64,000 nt of DNA from Verticillium longisporum (lineage: Eukaryota > Ascomycota > Sordariomycetes > Glomerellales > Plectosphaerellaceae): NCBI GenBank assembly GCA_019188255.1, contig JAETXT010000011.1, positions 372,001 through 436,000 on the forward strand. The letters are read 5' to 3'. The notes beneath the pieces are model-generated. The model searched no databases, was not told where the DNA came from, and saw nothing but the letters and a program-made list of their open reading frames with translations. Position 1 is the stretch's first letter, and each line of letters begins with the position of its first letter. The translations under genes were made by a program, and so were the position numbers. Shown in pieces: positions 22,240 through 34,299 of this stretch.

Positions 22240-23529
22240 GGGTTTGGGGATAAGGTTGAGGAATGACGGCGCGGAAGAGGCCGGTTGGCTGAAATGATGT
22301 GTGCAAAAAGAAGCCCATGCATCAATTGTAGATATTCGCAGGACTGTAGGGTCTGCGTATGGCACGTATAATTCGGTTGCTGAGCTTTATGTTCCAGTCG
22401 ATGGACCAGGGCACAAGTCATGTTGTGTGACGCGAGTCTTTTGGAAAAGGAGCTCATTTTGTAATGATAAGCTGCCTGGTGCTATCAGCCTGTCTTGTTT
22501 TGTGTAACATGTTGGACAACATCATGAGGTGCAGCCTTGACTCTTGGTGTTGAACGACAAACGGATTTTGGAATGCTTGTAGGCTACGTTGGACTCACTA
22601 GACAGGGGCACGAGACGTCGAGCATGAGCTCGACATGATGCCTGTCTCGAACTCGAAAGTTCGCAAGGTCTTGACCGCGTCCGGGCAATGGTTCTGGCAG
22701 TCAACCTCGGCTCACTCTGTTTGCTCTGTTGGCAAAGGTAAACGTCTTCATTTTGAAGTGACATGACGAAGACAAGGCCAAAGATCTCTTGAGCCGTACT
22801 CGGGGTCCATCCTTGACTTCGAGAAATGCTATACAAGTGATCAGAAATACCATGTTTTCGTATTCAATAGAACTGGTTGAAGACCATGTTGACTCCCATC
22901 AGGGCAAGCACTCACATTGTCTGCGATAGTACAGAAAACAGCCAGTCCCATGTATCCAAGAATAGAAGGCCACGTCGGATCAACAAGAATCCTCCAATGC
23001 CGACATGACCCCACGCGTCATAAGTATCTCTTAGGATCATCATATCAGGCTGTGTTCGACCTCCGCTGCATCAACCGTGTGCTTAGGACGTGCCTCCTCG
23101 CCTTGATGACTTGAAAACGACATCTCCTACTTTTCACTGCGCATAAGGTCTATGATCACCGACGAAGCCCATAATCCCTAAGCCTCTCAATTCGTGCCCT
23201 GCTCTATTTTTTCCCACTCTCCGTGAAGCTGCCAATTGACATGTCGATGAACTACCATAACGGGCATCAGCCTGGCCCAACGGCTGGCGTTAACGAGGTC
23301 GTGACAACCAGAGCCAACGATGGCCTTCAGAAAGTGTGTTGGTATACAACCCGCCGTCTTGAAAGTCGCCGAATCATATGTTCAGCCGTAAACGAGACTT
23401 GACCTAAACAAGACTTCACCTAATCAGAAATCCATGTCTTCGCTGCACAATGATGACTTTCTATGAGCCCCTCTTTAGCATATATAGTTGTTACCCCTGT
23501 GTCATGTCTGGAGACAGCCGCGTGGCTGT
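22240..23529. other. Intergenic region without a supported gene
   Basis: About 1.3 kb of moderate GC. It lies between the 3' ends of the secreted-protein gene and a convergent regulator. Only short ORFs without recognisable motifs are present. Confidence 0.5.
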
Positions 23530-25716
23530 CTAGCTGTTCATATGATGAGTCTGTGCCGGGGTCCCATCAAACCCGGTACTCGCCTCTCCGGCGTAGAGGG
23601 GCATGCCGTTGCCGCTGTACATGTAGTCCAGACCGAGCGAGAAGGCGAGGTCCTGATCGTAGAGCGCTATAAACTGATCTGTATCGAAAGCCAGCGGACC
23701 AGGTAGGGACAGGGCCTGCGCGCCGCTGGAGAAATCTTGCCAGACAGAGGGCGCAACCGAAGAGGGCTGGCCGCTCGGATCAGGAAACGTGAGCCGTTCA
23801 GCGTGGCCGCCGATCCCGGGCCCTTGTTGCGCTGATCCCGTCGCCGTCGCGGCGGCAGCGGCGTGCGAAAGAAGGTGCAGCGGCGTCTCGAGCGACTGCT
23901 GCTCTTGTCCTTGGTCTGACCGCGCCGCGGGCCCATGGCCGCCGCGATTGCTCCCCATGCAGTCCTTCAGCATGGCGAGCACGACAATGAACTTGGCGGC
24001 GGTCCTGCATCGGTTCCCTTCCGCGGCGGCGCGGAAATGGCGCTGCAGCTCGTCGATGCAGGGCCCGGCTCGGAGGTCTTCCCTCCTGAACGGGCTCAGG
24101 AGCTGCGGATCATCAACGAGAGTGAGATGTAATCTGACGAGCATGCTCGCTGCCCTGACGGCGCGCATGATGCCAAAGGTCGGGAGGTTTCGAACGGCCT
24201 CGGGGCTCAGGGACAGAAATGCGCCCAAAACAATGTCGACGTGCGACATGCAACTTGAAATGGCGTCTGTGTTGGCCATGGTCATGAAGGCGGAATCAGC
24301 CATGACGACACTACGGGGCGCTCTTGATGGTATGGCGGCGACGTTTGCCTTGTGTTGCCTTTCCTCAGGGGGCTGAAGCCGGAGCACATTGTTGTAAACA
24401 GTAAGCGGAATGGCGCTGAAGACCATTCGGAGACTTCCTAAAGGCCCGTCAGATGATATACAACTCTGTCTGTAAGAGGGGCATAAAGCCGGGGGGGGGC
24501 CTACCTTGGTCCATGCCCTTTGGCAGCGAGTCCCTGAAGGTGCACAGATCTTGTTCGAGTTTCCTGAGGTAATACAGGGTCTGCGGTGCCCTGAAGGTCT
24601 CATCAGGGTCATCCGGCAAGCCGCAGTACTGGTCAATATCTTCGGCAAGACGGCTCGCCCACACGACCGCACAAAGATATTCATCCGTGTCGTGCCTTTC
24701 GGGCGATGTACGAAGTACCTCAAGGCTCTCGGTCATTGCTCTTGTCCAACGCAAGAGAAGCGGCCGCTTCATGGCATAGGCCATGCTGGATGCCATGAAA
24801 TAACACACCAGCCAGGTTCTGCGGGCATCGAGCGCCGTCGGGTCTATTGCGCTGAGTTGTGTTGCGCGGCTGAATGCATATGCCCCGTATGGGACTGTCG
24901 GCTTCGAGGGTGTACAACCGCCCAATCCAATGTCGATGGCCATTGAGATGGAGGTTGTCGCCAAATAGTAGATATGCACTTGGTCGTATTCATCAGGCAA
25001 CCAGTACCAGGTGACTGTAATCTGCAGAGCTTGGACGAGCTCGAGGCTCTTCTCTGCGCGGATCATAATCTTCTCGGCGAACACTCTGGTGAGTTCGCGC
25101 GAGAGCAACCGCTGCAGCTCCGGTGTATCCGTCGACGCGGCCGTTGCAACGGCGAGAAAGGGCGTAGGCCTCGTCTCGCGAAGCTCTGTCGCAGTAAGGT
25201 CTGGGGGAAAGATGACAGCCGGCATGTGCGGGACGAGCTGGGTGTTGTACCGCGACAAGAGAGCGTCAGCCTTTTGAGAACTGATGATGCCGCGATCAAC
25301 AATGTCGCCAGCAGGCATTCCTGCAGCGCCGCCAGCAGGAGGCGTGTTGCTCTCGCCGCCACCTCCTGCCGAGCTGTTGTCGAGCGAATCCGCGGCGGCT
25401 TCACCGCGCCCGGCGCGCAGACTGGCCGTCAAGAGATCAATCTTCTTCTCCAGCTCCGTGACCCTGCTCACCGTCTTCTTCCTCACCTTCCTAGAGCCAG
25501 CCGGGGGACGGTTGTGACGCATACTCTTGTTGCTTTTCGGCATCGGAGGCACGGCCCGTGTGAGTTGTTGCCGATGCAGCGCACCTTCAGCCCACGGCAC
25601 GAGTCGCAGGCCCTCGCACGCTGAACGGATTGGCCGACCGTCTGACTCTGCGTGGCGACACCATCGCCGTCCGGCGCCACCCCGGGCGAGACCATGTCGC
25701 GGGGACTCTGTGTCAA
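23530..25716 (-). CDS. Zn2Cys6 transcription factor with fungal-specific TF domain (one frameshift)
   Basis: Nuclear regulator of unknown targets. The start at 25716 gives MTQSPRDMVSPGV, then the zinc cluster ACDSCRGLKVRC with GPCLRCRKATRVC, about residues 36-63. After a basic linker, GSRKVRKKTVSRVTELEKK, a short coiled coil follows and then the middle-homology region (VTWYWLPDEYDQVHIYYLA, DARRTWLVCYFMASSMAY). An intron at 24438-24504 (GT-AG, 67 bp) joins PKGMDQG to SLRMVFSAIPL. The C-terminus has DTDQFIALYDQDL and ends HHMNS. Between the zinc cluster (CVTTVP) and AGSRKVRKK the frame slips by one base at the C run opposite 25503-25507; one additional C restores it. Apart from that slip the gene looks intact, and sequence error is the likely cause. 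About 705 residues in all. Confidence 0.82.
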
Positions 25717-27237
25717 GAAACAAACGGGCGACGGTAACTCTTTTCAGGCGTGCGGGCTCATGGCTTGCTGCGGCATGGAGCGTTAGGGTCTTGGCTGTGA
25801 GAGCGATTTGGACAAGACAGAAGATTTCGCCGATTGCCGATCGGGACGGAAGAGACGGATGTGACCCGATGCCGATCGCCACTAGATGCCACCTCTTTTG
25901 CGCATACGCGCTGGTTAACTCTCTAGTGTACAATGTTTAGAAGAATGACAAGAACTTACAGTCGACTGCGTTATCGAGGCATGCATCGAGTTAGCGCGGA
26001 TATCTTCGTCCATCATTATTGTCGTCTTTCCGCTCCTGGCTTGGGTGTGTGGGCAGTTGGTGAAGCCCTGTATGATACGCGGACTAGCTCTTCACGCCGA
26101 CGCCCGTCTGCTCGGCCAGGTTGGGGTAGCACCTAATCAGACTACTTGTTGGATAAATAGTAATGCATTGGCAGCCGCAAGTTAGATGGCAGAGTGTATG
26201 CTGTCATCTCAAAGGACATTAGGCTACAAGCACCACTTGGTCACGAAATATTGAAGGACTCATGACTGACAACTCTCATTGGCAGGGTCCGTCGCATAAT
26301 GCTGCGGACAAGATGTGATGAGCATGACGCATCTTTTCATAAGCTGAGAATGCATTATCCTGATTTCGCTCAATCTTCGTGGTCATAGTAATTGTTTCAT
26401 TGAGGTCCTACGACTCACTAAAACAATGCCACTTGAGATACAGGTTCGTGTTTACACCCGCTGCCGAGCCTCTGTGAGAGCGCGTGCTGCTGATTTAACA
26501 TGCAAAAAACCTTTGTAACCCCAATGGGCTGCACTTATGTAGTAGGTAGTAATCAATAAGGGAATGCTGTCGTATATGTCAGGAGCCACGAGTGGGTTCG
26601 TGGGACAAGCCCAACCATTAGCAGCATGGATGGATCGGAACACGATCGCAGATGGAACCGGCAGTTCGTGCTTTGATTCAAGTTCAGACGAGGGCCATGG
26701 TTCACTGCTGCTACTATGTCTCAAACGACTTGCAGAACAGATCGATGTGTCTTTGGTTCGAGGCCGCATGGGGTCGTCGGCCATGAATTGACGATACACA
26801 GGAACAAGACCCAGCTACGTACTCAAAGTATAAAGGGCTGTTGATAACCCCAGCTCGATGTATGAAAACTCCTATCCAACAAGCCATTGATCGGGGTTGA
26901 CACCTGCACCACAGGCCCGCATCGGACCTCATCGCATCATCCCCTCAACATTGATCTTTTCCTTGCCGAGGGCAGCATCAAGCTGTATCTGAAGAATGGC
27001 AATGAAGTCTGGACCAATGTAGATGTCAGCGTCAAATTTGATGGCAGCTTCCAGGGCGACTACAAGATCATTTCCCTCTGAGCATCAAAGAATATACAGT
27101 GTACCCTAGTATCTAGGATGAAGTCAAGAAGTCAATTCACAGAGTAGGCAAAAACTATGGTCGCGATGGTTTCGTTCAAGTGGTCCAAATCAACAAGTTG
27201 TTTGAAATTTAGGACATCTACGTGGACATGGCTATGC
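25717..27237. other. Intergenic region with a possible coding relic
   Basis: About 1.5 kb. The only notable piece is 26887-27081 on the + strand, whose end reads GSIKLYLKNGNEVWTNVDV then SVKFDGSFQGDYKIISL before a stop; composition looks protein-like but I cannot name a family or find upstream exons with confidence. An ORF on the minus strand at 26452-26799 has no recognisable motif. Confidence 0.4.
26887..27081 (+). pseudogene. Possible C-terminal exon or relic of an unknown protein
   Basis: The last 35 or so codons have a regular alternation of polar and hydrophobic residues typical of beta strands (IKLYLKNGNEVW, VSVKFDGSF). No initiation region or partner exon is visible; an AG acceptor at about 26912 (CACCACAG) could precede it. 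It may be the remnant of a small lectin-like or beta-sandwich protein, but this is a guess. Confidence 0.25.
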
Positions 27238-28875
27238 TTAGCAGTACCAACCTACTTCCTCAGATGACCTCTGATTCATCGACTCGAGGTGTAAGATGCG
27301 GTTCATTTCGGGAAACTCTGCCGCATCCTGCTTCAAGCGTGAGGAGAAATCATCATCTGCGCGATGAATCGAAGTAGATTCATGCACGATCTGCAAACCA
27401 TGAACGTTGGAATGGTGTTGTAATGACCCCTTGAGTTTATGTCGCAAAGCTCTGATGGCAGGAGACAAATCACCTGGAGCTTGCCGAGTGCTGCGCCAGA
27501 AGACAATTGGCCGTTTCTCTGCTGATACTGTGAAGCGCAACAAAATTTCACCAGTATTTTCGCCATCCCACAAAATGAGACTCTTCAGCTTCGGCATGGA
27601 CTGAAATGCAATGCGGCCTGCCATGACCACAAGATTGACAAACTCAGGTCGCGGCAGTGAAGGTGGCGCTGTAATAGAGCCGACGTCAGAACAAAGTATT
27701 CGAGTCGGGGGAAAGTTGGCAAGCCGACTACAAAAGCACTAGTCAAGAATGTTTCGGCTGATATAGAGTGTGTTGCGTAGAATAAGCGAAGTCGGGTGGC
27801 AAGATTGATGATCGACGGGCCCATTTCTACACCTGTGCTCAGATGTCCTGAAAAATGGCGATGCCTCTGAGGCCTTAGCGAAGTCGAAAAGTTGATAGTA
27901 TCGTCCAAGTGAGCGCTGGACTCGCATACAATATTGCATTCATCCATTGTGGCTGGCAAGGCCTCCAGCACTGCGCGATACTCTCTGGAAAAGCACGCCG
28001 ATTCAGCATGATCCAGCTTAGTCCACATCTCATGACGCAAGCTCCGCAAACTCGGCAAAGCTTGACGAATGAGACACGCGAGCATTTGAGGGGATATTTG
28101 GCGATAGTAGTGACGCCTGAGGACTAAGGTGTTGATGATGGGGGCGGAGGCGATATTTCTCAGTCTTAGTTGCCCGTTTTGCGTCTCCATGTATTTCTTG
28201 ACGAAATGTTGAGACTGACGACCGCCTAGCACAGAAATAATTCGTTTCTTGGCGCCCAAGAGAGGTAAAGGATGCTTTCTGAAGCAGTTTCGATCCCATC
28301 CAGGACATGGATTCTTCCCGTCGTCAAGCTCATGCGCCCTGCGCAAAACAGTCGCATGAATTTCGTAGCCGTTCCCTGAGACTCCGTGACGGTATTTGCA
28401 GGAGAACCCAGAATTGCGGAAGCCGTGTTGTCCATCACTGGGTGAATAGGCACCAAGATCTAACACGATGCCGGTTTCATTCTGGCGTCGTGGCCAGGTC
28501 GATAGGATGGCCATGAATTGCTGTAAGGTGCTCATAAGAATTTTGGTCATTATTGCGAGCAGTGTTTTCTTCCTCTTCCTCGTCGCAGCTCAGACAACCG
28601 TATTCGGGAAGTTTGACTCGCAGGACAATGCACTCCACGTATCCACGTCGAGTTTCATTATCACTGACAAGTCTTTCGAAGTCATGGATTCGGTCTTGAT
28701 CCAGCACCAAGAGGCGGAAGCTATTCTATGTAAACCAGCTATGCCATTCGCGACATACTAGTGAAGGCCTCTGATAATGAGGATGAGCGTTGGGAGACTG
28801 CTGGTTGAAATCGCGGATACGATCGCGTATCATCCACCGGATCTCCAGCGGAAGACTGTTCCAGTAGCTGGGCAT
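27238..28875 (-). pseudogene. F-box protein gene, disrupted by a stop and two frameshifts
   Basis: Starts at 28875 with MPSYWNSLPLEIRWMIRDRI, a recognisable fungal F-box (LPLEIRWMI), followed by LVCREWHSWF. Such proteins recruit targets to SCF ubiquitin ligases, but this copy looks dead. A TAG at 28726-28728 interrupts the segment just before NSFRLLVLDQDRIHDFERLV, which continues in the same frame. At about 28541-28544 (an A run on the coding strand) the frame slips into ILMSTLQQFMAILSTW. Near 27660-27690 it slips again into PRPEFVNLVVMAGRIAFQSM. The C-terminal block with MPKLKSLILWDGENTG is typical of this fungal F-box family, in which it ends the protein. The end is at 27238. Some lesions could be base-calling errors, but the combination favours a pseudogene. 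Confidence 0.65.
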
Positions 28876-30137
28876 GGTATCGAAGGTTATGATTAGCTCG
28901 AAGGGGTTGAGTAAAGCGTTTTCGAAGTAGGAAGTAGGGACGACGCACATAAGTCGCAAGTAGAGAGTTTTTTTATATGGGGAGGAGTGCAGGCGATAGT
29001 TTTTAGCACCCAAGAAAACTATGATTACCCTGCTAGGTAGAGAGTAAAACCTTAATACTATGAAGAATCTTACTACTTCAGTATAGTCAAACAAGACAGA
29101 GTGCTGGATTAATATCGGGATTGTCTGTTGTGCTGTTCACGGGCGGCGGCTTCACCCCTCGGTGATCGGTGGGCCCTTGTTACGGGTTAGATCCGTGGAC
29201 GTTGTTTAGGCCTGGGGCCTATACCTCTATAAATGCAGTTCAATTTGAATCAACGACGTTGATTCAACACGTATCCCTTCACCTCAGTTGGATAGCTACC
29301 GTGAGACACTTACGAACGTGTGAGTGCTGCCACCAAGGGACTTGCTATCTCCAAAATTAGGTAGAAGGTACGTTGCGGGCCCAACCTCCGTTCTCACATG
29401 TTTATGAATTGTGGCTTGTAATCTTGTTTCGATTGCCTTGGAAGCATCCTTCCACCACATATCCCATGGATATTTTATTCATAACAAAGCGAGTTACATC
29501 ACACAGGACTAAGACCCAGGTGACCATAACCCCTCCGCCTCGACTTCGACCATCCTGCTGCGGTAACAATCTCCCAAACCAACGTCCCTTGATGGTGGTG
29601 TCAACCTGGTCACTGGACAGGCAGGTCATGCATCCCTACGTATCTCTACGCTTGCTGTCGCATCTGGTCCTGCATCGAATAGAGCTGGGACACTGCATCC
29701 CTAACGCTTGGACATCTTCGTTCACTGCAGCTCCGACATACAATGCCTGCCAGACAATCCACTCAGTCTCCAGCCTCTCATGAGTCCACTCTAGGCGTCT
29801 GGGGTTGGTGCTAGCTTCTTTTGGGCGATCTTAAGCGCCTCTGACGAGCCAAGTTGTCTTAGACCACGAGGCCTCCACACCCCAGACGCCCATACCCCAG
29901 ACGCGGGGAAAGTGGTCAGTGGTTCGCGATTCCTTTTCTGGACAGTCGAACCGCCCACCACCCTGGAGCGAGTAGATCGCGGGCCTGCCATTTATCAGTT
30001 CATCGGCAACTGCATTTCACGTGGTAATAGATCTTGGACTTCATAAAGCCATCGATCGGCAACTAGGTATCGCAATTGAACTTGAATTTCGCCCCCAACT
30101 CTGCGGCCACGCAACACAATTTCTACTTTCGTTTACC
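28876..30137. other. Intergenic region, promoter of the sugar transporter
   Basis: About 1.26 kb. It has an AT-rich part (28930-29100) next to the F-box relic and a more GC-rich part near the transporter. Three GCGTCTGGGG boxes at 29795-29904 are listed separately. No gene is supported. Confidence 0.5.
29795..29904. promoter_or_regulatory. Three GCGTCTGGGG boxes (CreA/Mig1-like CTGGGG cores)
   Basis: An identical 10-mer occurs at 29795-29804 on the + strand and at 29880-29889 and 29895-29904 on the minus strand, about 235-345 bp upstream of the transporter start. The core CTGGGG fits the SYGGRG consensus known for the carbon-catabolite repressor CreA. The two outer arms form an inverted repeat. 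Repression of the transporter by glucose is an inference. Confidence 0.5.
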
Positions 30138-31898
30138 ATGGATCAAACTACTAGGACAATCGCCGACGAGAAGGCTGAGTCCTACCAGCATGAATATACT
30201 CAGGATGCACAGCTAGCCCATCTCTCTGGCCAGGAAGAGCACGACGAAGGCATATGGAAATCCTTCGTCAACAACCCCTGGGCCTGCACCTGGTGTACCT
30301 ATGCAATTTGGTGCATTATTCTCATCAGTTTTGATTTGCAGGCCGCTGGCGCAGTTGTCGGAATTCCGCAGTTCCGCAAAGATTTCGGCTTCGAGTACAA
30401 CGGCGATTTCGTGATCCCCGCTGGATGGCAGTCAGCCTTTAGTGGCGCCCCAGTAGCTTCGTCAGTCGAATTGTCAACTGTGTGCTTGATGATTGATGCT
30501 AATGAAATGCTAGAGCTGTGATCTCATCACTCATTTCAGCTGAGATCGCCGATTGGATTGGACGCAAGAAGGTCCTCACCGGTGCCTTGCTCATTTCCTT
30601 TGCTGCCGTTGCCGTTGAGTTCGTTGCAACTACAAATGCCGTCTTCTTCGCCGGAAAGCTGCTGAATGGCTTGATGGTCGGCGCTGTGGCTACCGTCATG
30701 GTCAGCTACATCGGAGAGGTATGTCTAAAATATCACTGACAGAGTTCGAAGTGATGGGTCTGACCTTATGCAGATTGCACCTTTGGCCCTACGCGGTGTT
30801 TTCACTTGTGGCGTCGGAGTAGCCTACGGGATAGGGCCTCTTGTTGCTTTCATCGTTATCAACTATACGGGCAACGTCGAGACACGTTGGGCCTACCGAG
30901 CCGTCTTCTGTGCCCAGTGGGGCTTTGCCGGAGTCGCATTTGCCTTGGTTCCCTTCATGCCCGAGTAAGCTACCACGTTCTAGGCACTGAATCCCCAGCT
31001 AATCGCCGATAGATCACCTTGGTGGCTTGTGTCTAAAGGTTGCACCGAAAAAGCCCTCAAGAGCATGCGCCAGCTTGGATATCCAGGAGAAGAAGGCCAG
31101 AAGAGGCTTGCGCTCATCGACCAGACGCTCGAACACGTCCGCGCCGAAACCCATGGCGTGACCTACATGGAATGCCTTCGCAAGTCGAATCTTCGCCGCA
31201 CCATGATTAGCATTATGCCCCTCTGTATCCAGGCATTTTCAGGCATCGCCTTCGTGGCTGGCTACTTCACCTACTACCTGCAGCTTGCCGGTTACTCGAC
31301 GGAGATGAGCTACCGTATCCAGATCGCACAGCCGGTTCTCTCCATAGTCGGCAACCTGATGGCCGCCGCCATGGTAGACAGAATCGGCCGACGTGACCTC
31401 ACTTTCTGGGGCCTCGTTGTGCTGACTATTTTCCTGCTCATCACGGGTGGTCTGGGTCTAGGATCCTCGCAAGCAACGGTGACAGGCACCGTCGCCTTCA
31501 TCCTCATCTACAGCTGGTGGTACAATGTGTCGATCGGTTCGACGGCCTTCTCCTTGCTCTGCGAGGTGTCGACGTCCAGGCTCCGCGTCAAGACTATCGC
31601 CATAGGATACGCCGTGCAGAACTCCATCACTGTGGCCTGGCAGTTTTTGATCCCCTTCATGTTCAACCCCGACCAAGGAAACTTGGGTGCCAGGATTGCA
31701 TTCATCTTCGGTGGCTTGACTCTCTTCTCGCTAGCCTACCTGTGGTGGTGCCAGCCGGAGACAGCAGGGCGGTCGTACCAGGAACTTGACGAAATGTTTG
31801 CGGCGGGTGTGCCTGCGCGGAAGTTCAAGTCATACAAGACGAACGTACAAATCCAAAACGAGGCTGCAGCTCAAGGGATGGCAAAGGAGGGACTCTAG
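30138..31898 (+). CDS. MFS sugar transporter (alpha-glucoside/maltose permease type)
   Basis: Plasma-membrane sugar:proton symporter by family. Four exons (30138-30460, 30514-30718, 30774-30964, 31013-31898) with GT-AG introns of 48-55 bp join to 534 residues. Signature features are the loop 2-3 motif EIADWIGRKKVL, the motif PESPWWLVSKG after helix 6 (rebuilt across the third intron), the loop 8-9 motif DRIGRRDL, and PETAGRSYQELDEMF after helix 12. About twelve hydrophobic segments are visible. The N-terminal cytosolic tail is about 55 residues and acidic, as in maltose permeases. Substrate cannot be set from sequence. Its convergent neighbour is a Sde182-like hydrolase, so a plant-carbohydrate or glycoside role is plausible. 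No lesion was found. Confidence 0.9.
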
Positions 31899-32351
31899 GC
31901 GCAGCTGGGTGCTGAAACCTTTGATTATGGGACTGAATGATGCTGAAACTGGGCTGGGCAGAGAGGTGAGGCTTAGCAATAAGGGGATTAGGAGTGGCTG
32001 ATCAGGGAAACGGACATTAGCTAGACTCGTTGTGTGGACCTCGAAGGTCCTCACATCATCAATCCTACATCACATGTTCAGGGACCTGTCTTTTCTCGAA
32101 TGACTGCTTCGTTGCCCTGATCAGGCGAGGTCTTCACTGGCCCTACCTCAATGCATGAATACTTAGATCCTTCCTGAATTTATTGCATGTATTTGATGTC
32201 ATGATCATGTATAGTCTTAGAATAGACGATCATACCTCCGCAGTGAGACCCGACACTTTCAGGCATAAGGTGCATTGGCGGGCGCAACGATCATCCAAGG
32301 AGCCACTGATCAATGACGAAGTTGAAGTTTTGGTCAATTTAGGCTCTAATA
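31899..32351. other. Convergent 3' intergenic region
   Basis: Some 450 bp between the stops of the transporter and the Sde182-like gene. I see nothing beyond AT-rich 3' flanking sequence. Confidence 0.5.
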
Positions 32352-33782
32352 CTAGATGCTCTTCCAATCCTTATCAAATGGCTGTAGCAGCACCCTGCGA
32401 TAGCTCGTTAATGCCGGTGTTCCACTGTCTGTCACCTCGAGAATCAGATGCAGCAGCAGCCCTCTCTCAATCTGTTTCTTCTCTCTGAAAAGCACGCACG
32501 ACTTCTCCCTCGGCGCTATCGTCACCTCGACCTTGCTGCGCTGCTCGTTCACCGGCTTAATTTCAAGCTCAGACACCTCGACTGTGTGGTACGTCTGCGT
32601 GGCACTTGGCTCGCGGTACTGGAACCACTTAAACGTGAGTGTGTCGCCGTCAGGATCATACGTCGATGACGCATCGAGTGTAATGGTGCTCCCGGCCGCG
32701 ACGTCTAGACGGAGTGGCTCTAGACCGATATCGCCGTCGATGGAGATGATAGGATGATGATTCGCCTTTGTGAAATCGGGCGACAATGACCATTGCATAC
32801 GCGCCGCAAAGTCGTCCTGAAAAGCGGCTCGCCAGCGCCAAATGGTAGCCTTGTTGCTGACGTATACATTGCCGTCCTGACCGATGACCTTGTCGGAGAC
32901 GTCCGCGTAGTGGCCCTTCGCAATGCCGTGCTCGGAAACATTAGTGGGTAGGTATCGACCGCCCCAAGAACCGAAGTAGGGTTCCTCTGGGACTCCGAGG
33001 CCATTTTGGATGAGATAGAGGAAGGTTGGGGTATCGCCCTCAATGATGTATTCAAAGTCGGGGTAGCATGCGCCCAAGGGTCCGATCTGAATGTTCTTCT
33101 TCAGCCACTCAGCAGTGATGCGCGATGTGTCGGGGCCAGTCTGGTCGCAAAGGGCAGATATGCCGGTCCATGTGGCATTGACATACTGATTCCAGCCGTG
33201 GACGGAGCATATGTAGAGGATCTCGGGCCACTGCTGGCGAATCCACGCGCCCGAGTCGTCCTGGTCGGAAATGCTGTAGACGCGAAGTTTTGAGTGGAGG
33301 GAAGCGGCATCCGGGCGGTCGCGGATGTGATGAAGGACTGGGGCGAGCACATTTGTGCCGCCCCAGAGGAGGATCCAGAGGGGGGCTTCTGATGGCGAGG
33401 TAATGCTCTCGAGAAGCAGCTTTCCACCTTCGCTAAGGGGAACATCGTCACCTACAGCAGCCATGCCGTAGACTGGAGGGCCCGATTTGACTATGCCGCG
33501 AAAGTAGTCGGCCGAGGGATAAGGATGGCTCGGGTGAACGTGAGCGTTCAGGTTGTCAACTACCTGGGCATACCCGTCGATGATTTGATAGAGATTTTCC
33601 GGAGCCACCCTGTCACGGAGCCATGTTGATGTACAGGCAACGACACCTTCTGTTCGGAACTGGTTGGCGTAGGTCAGGTATCTACAGAACGACTCTGCAT
33701 CATCTGGTTCGTTGGTGATGTCGGTCAAGATGAAGACGCGAGGCTTGGTAGTGAAAGGGATTGTGCGGTCAAGTGCAGCCAT
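32352..33782 (-). CDS. DUF1593 / Sde182-type protein with nucleoside-hydrolase-like domain
   Basis: Single exon, 476 residues. The N-terminal half begins KPRVFILTDITNEPDDAES, whose Asp-rich loop resembles the metal site of nucleoside hydrolases. It is followed by WILLWGGTNVL, YSISDQDDSGAWIR and a Gly/Trp-rich segment YFGSWGGRY, all typical of the family named after the cellulose-binding Sde182 protein. The C-terminal third (SIDGDIGLEPLRLDV, YDPDGDTLTFKWFQY, LILEVTDSGTPALTSYRRV) is the immunoglobulin-like module that accompanies it. No signal peptide is evident (MAALDRTIPFTTKPRVF), so unlike many relatives it may be intracellular. Biochemical activity in fungi is not settled; a glycoside or nucleoside substrate is a guess. 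Start chosen at the only upstream Met in frame near the conserved domain. Confidence 0.85.
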   Translation of the reverse strand: MAALDRTIPFTTKPRVFILTDITNEPDDAESFCRYLTYANQFRTEGVVACTSTWLRDRVAPENLYQIIDGYAQVVDNLNAHVHPSHPYPSADYFRGIVKSGPPVYGMAAVGDDVPLSEGGKLLLESITSPSEAPLWILLWGGTNVLAPVLHHIRDRPDAASLHSKLRVYSISDQDDSGAWIRQQWPEILYICSVHGWNQYVNATWTGISALCDQTGPDTSRITAEWLKKNIQIGPLGACYPDFEYIIEGDTPTFLYLIQNGLGVPEEPYFGSWGGRYLPTNVSEHGIAKGHYADVSDKVIGQDGNVYVSNKATIWRWRAAFQDDFAARMQWSLSPDFTKANHHPIISIDGDIGLEPLRLDVAAGSTITLDASSTYDPDGDTLTFKWFQYREPSATQTYHTVEVSELEIKPVNEQRSKVEVTIAPREKSCVLFREKKQIERGLLLHLILEVTDSGTPALTSYRRVLLQPFDKDWKSI

Positions 33783-34299
33783 GGTGATGGTCGGTGCTTT
33801 GTGGTTCGTTTGATTTGTTTAAACTTCGTGTTTGATAAGAGTACTTTGCTGCGATGCGAACAGCTTTCTAGACCTAAGGGAAGCAACAAAATGTTCGGAT
33901 ATGAGTCTCCATAGTCGATCATTTGAATAGTTGGACAGATGGCTGGGTTAGGGGTTGATTTTATGCGGGCCATCGTAGGCTCGCGGGGGGTTGACCCGAC
34001 CCCTCAATCTGGAGTCGGGAATGGCCCAAAGCGGAAATTTTAAGCACCAATATTCGGACCATCGGATCCTGTCTCGGGTTCGGCTAGAAGTACCATGTCG
34101 GAACCGCGCTGCTCTTCGCACAGACCGAGCCGGTTGACCACAGCCCACACGCGTCAAGAATGATGCAAAGAAAGCAGCAGACGCGTCATTTTGCTGAATT
34201 GAATGGTCATGAATTATCAATCATCATTTGCCTCGATACAAGCTGAAGGTAAAGACAGCGGCTGGAGAACACTGAACAAAGAACGGATCCTATGAGAAT
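33783..34299. other. Intergenic region between Sde182-like and alcohol oxidase genes
   Basis: About 520 bp: promoter of the Sde182-like gene on one side and the 3' flank of the alcohol oxidase on the other. No gene or repeat seen. Confidence 0.45.

Noticed and set aside
29270..29350. tRNA-like text (CCTCAGTTGGATAGCTACCG) in the intergenic region
   Set aside because: No acceptor stem or T-arm pairing could be built around it.
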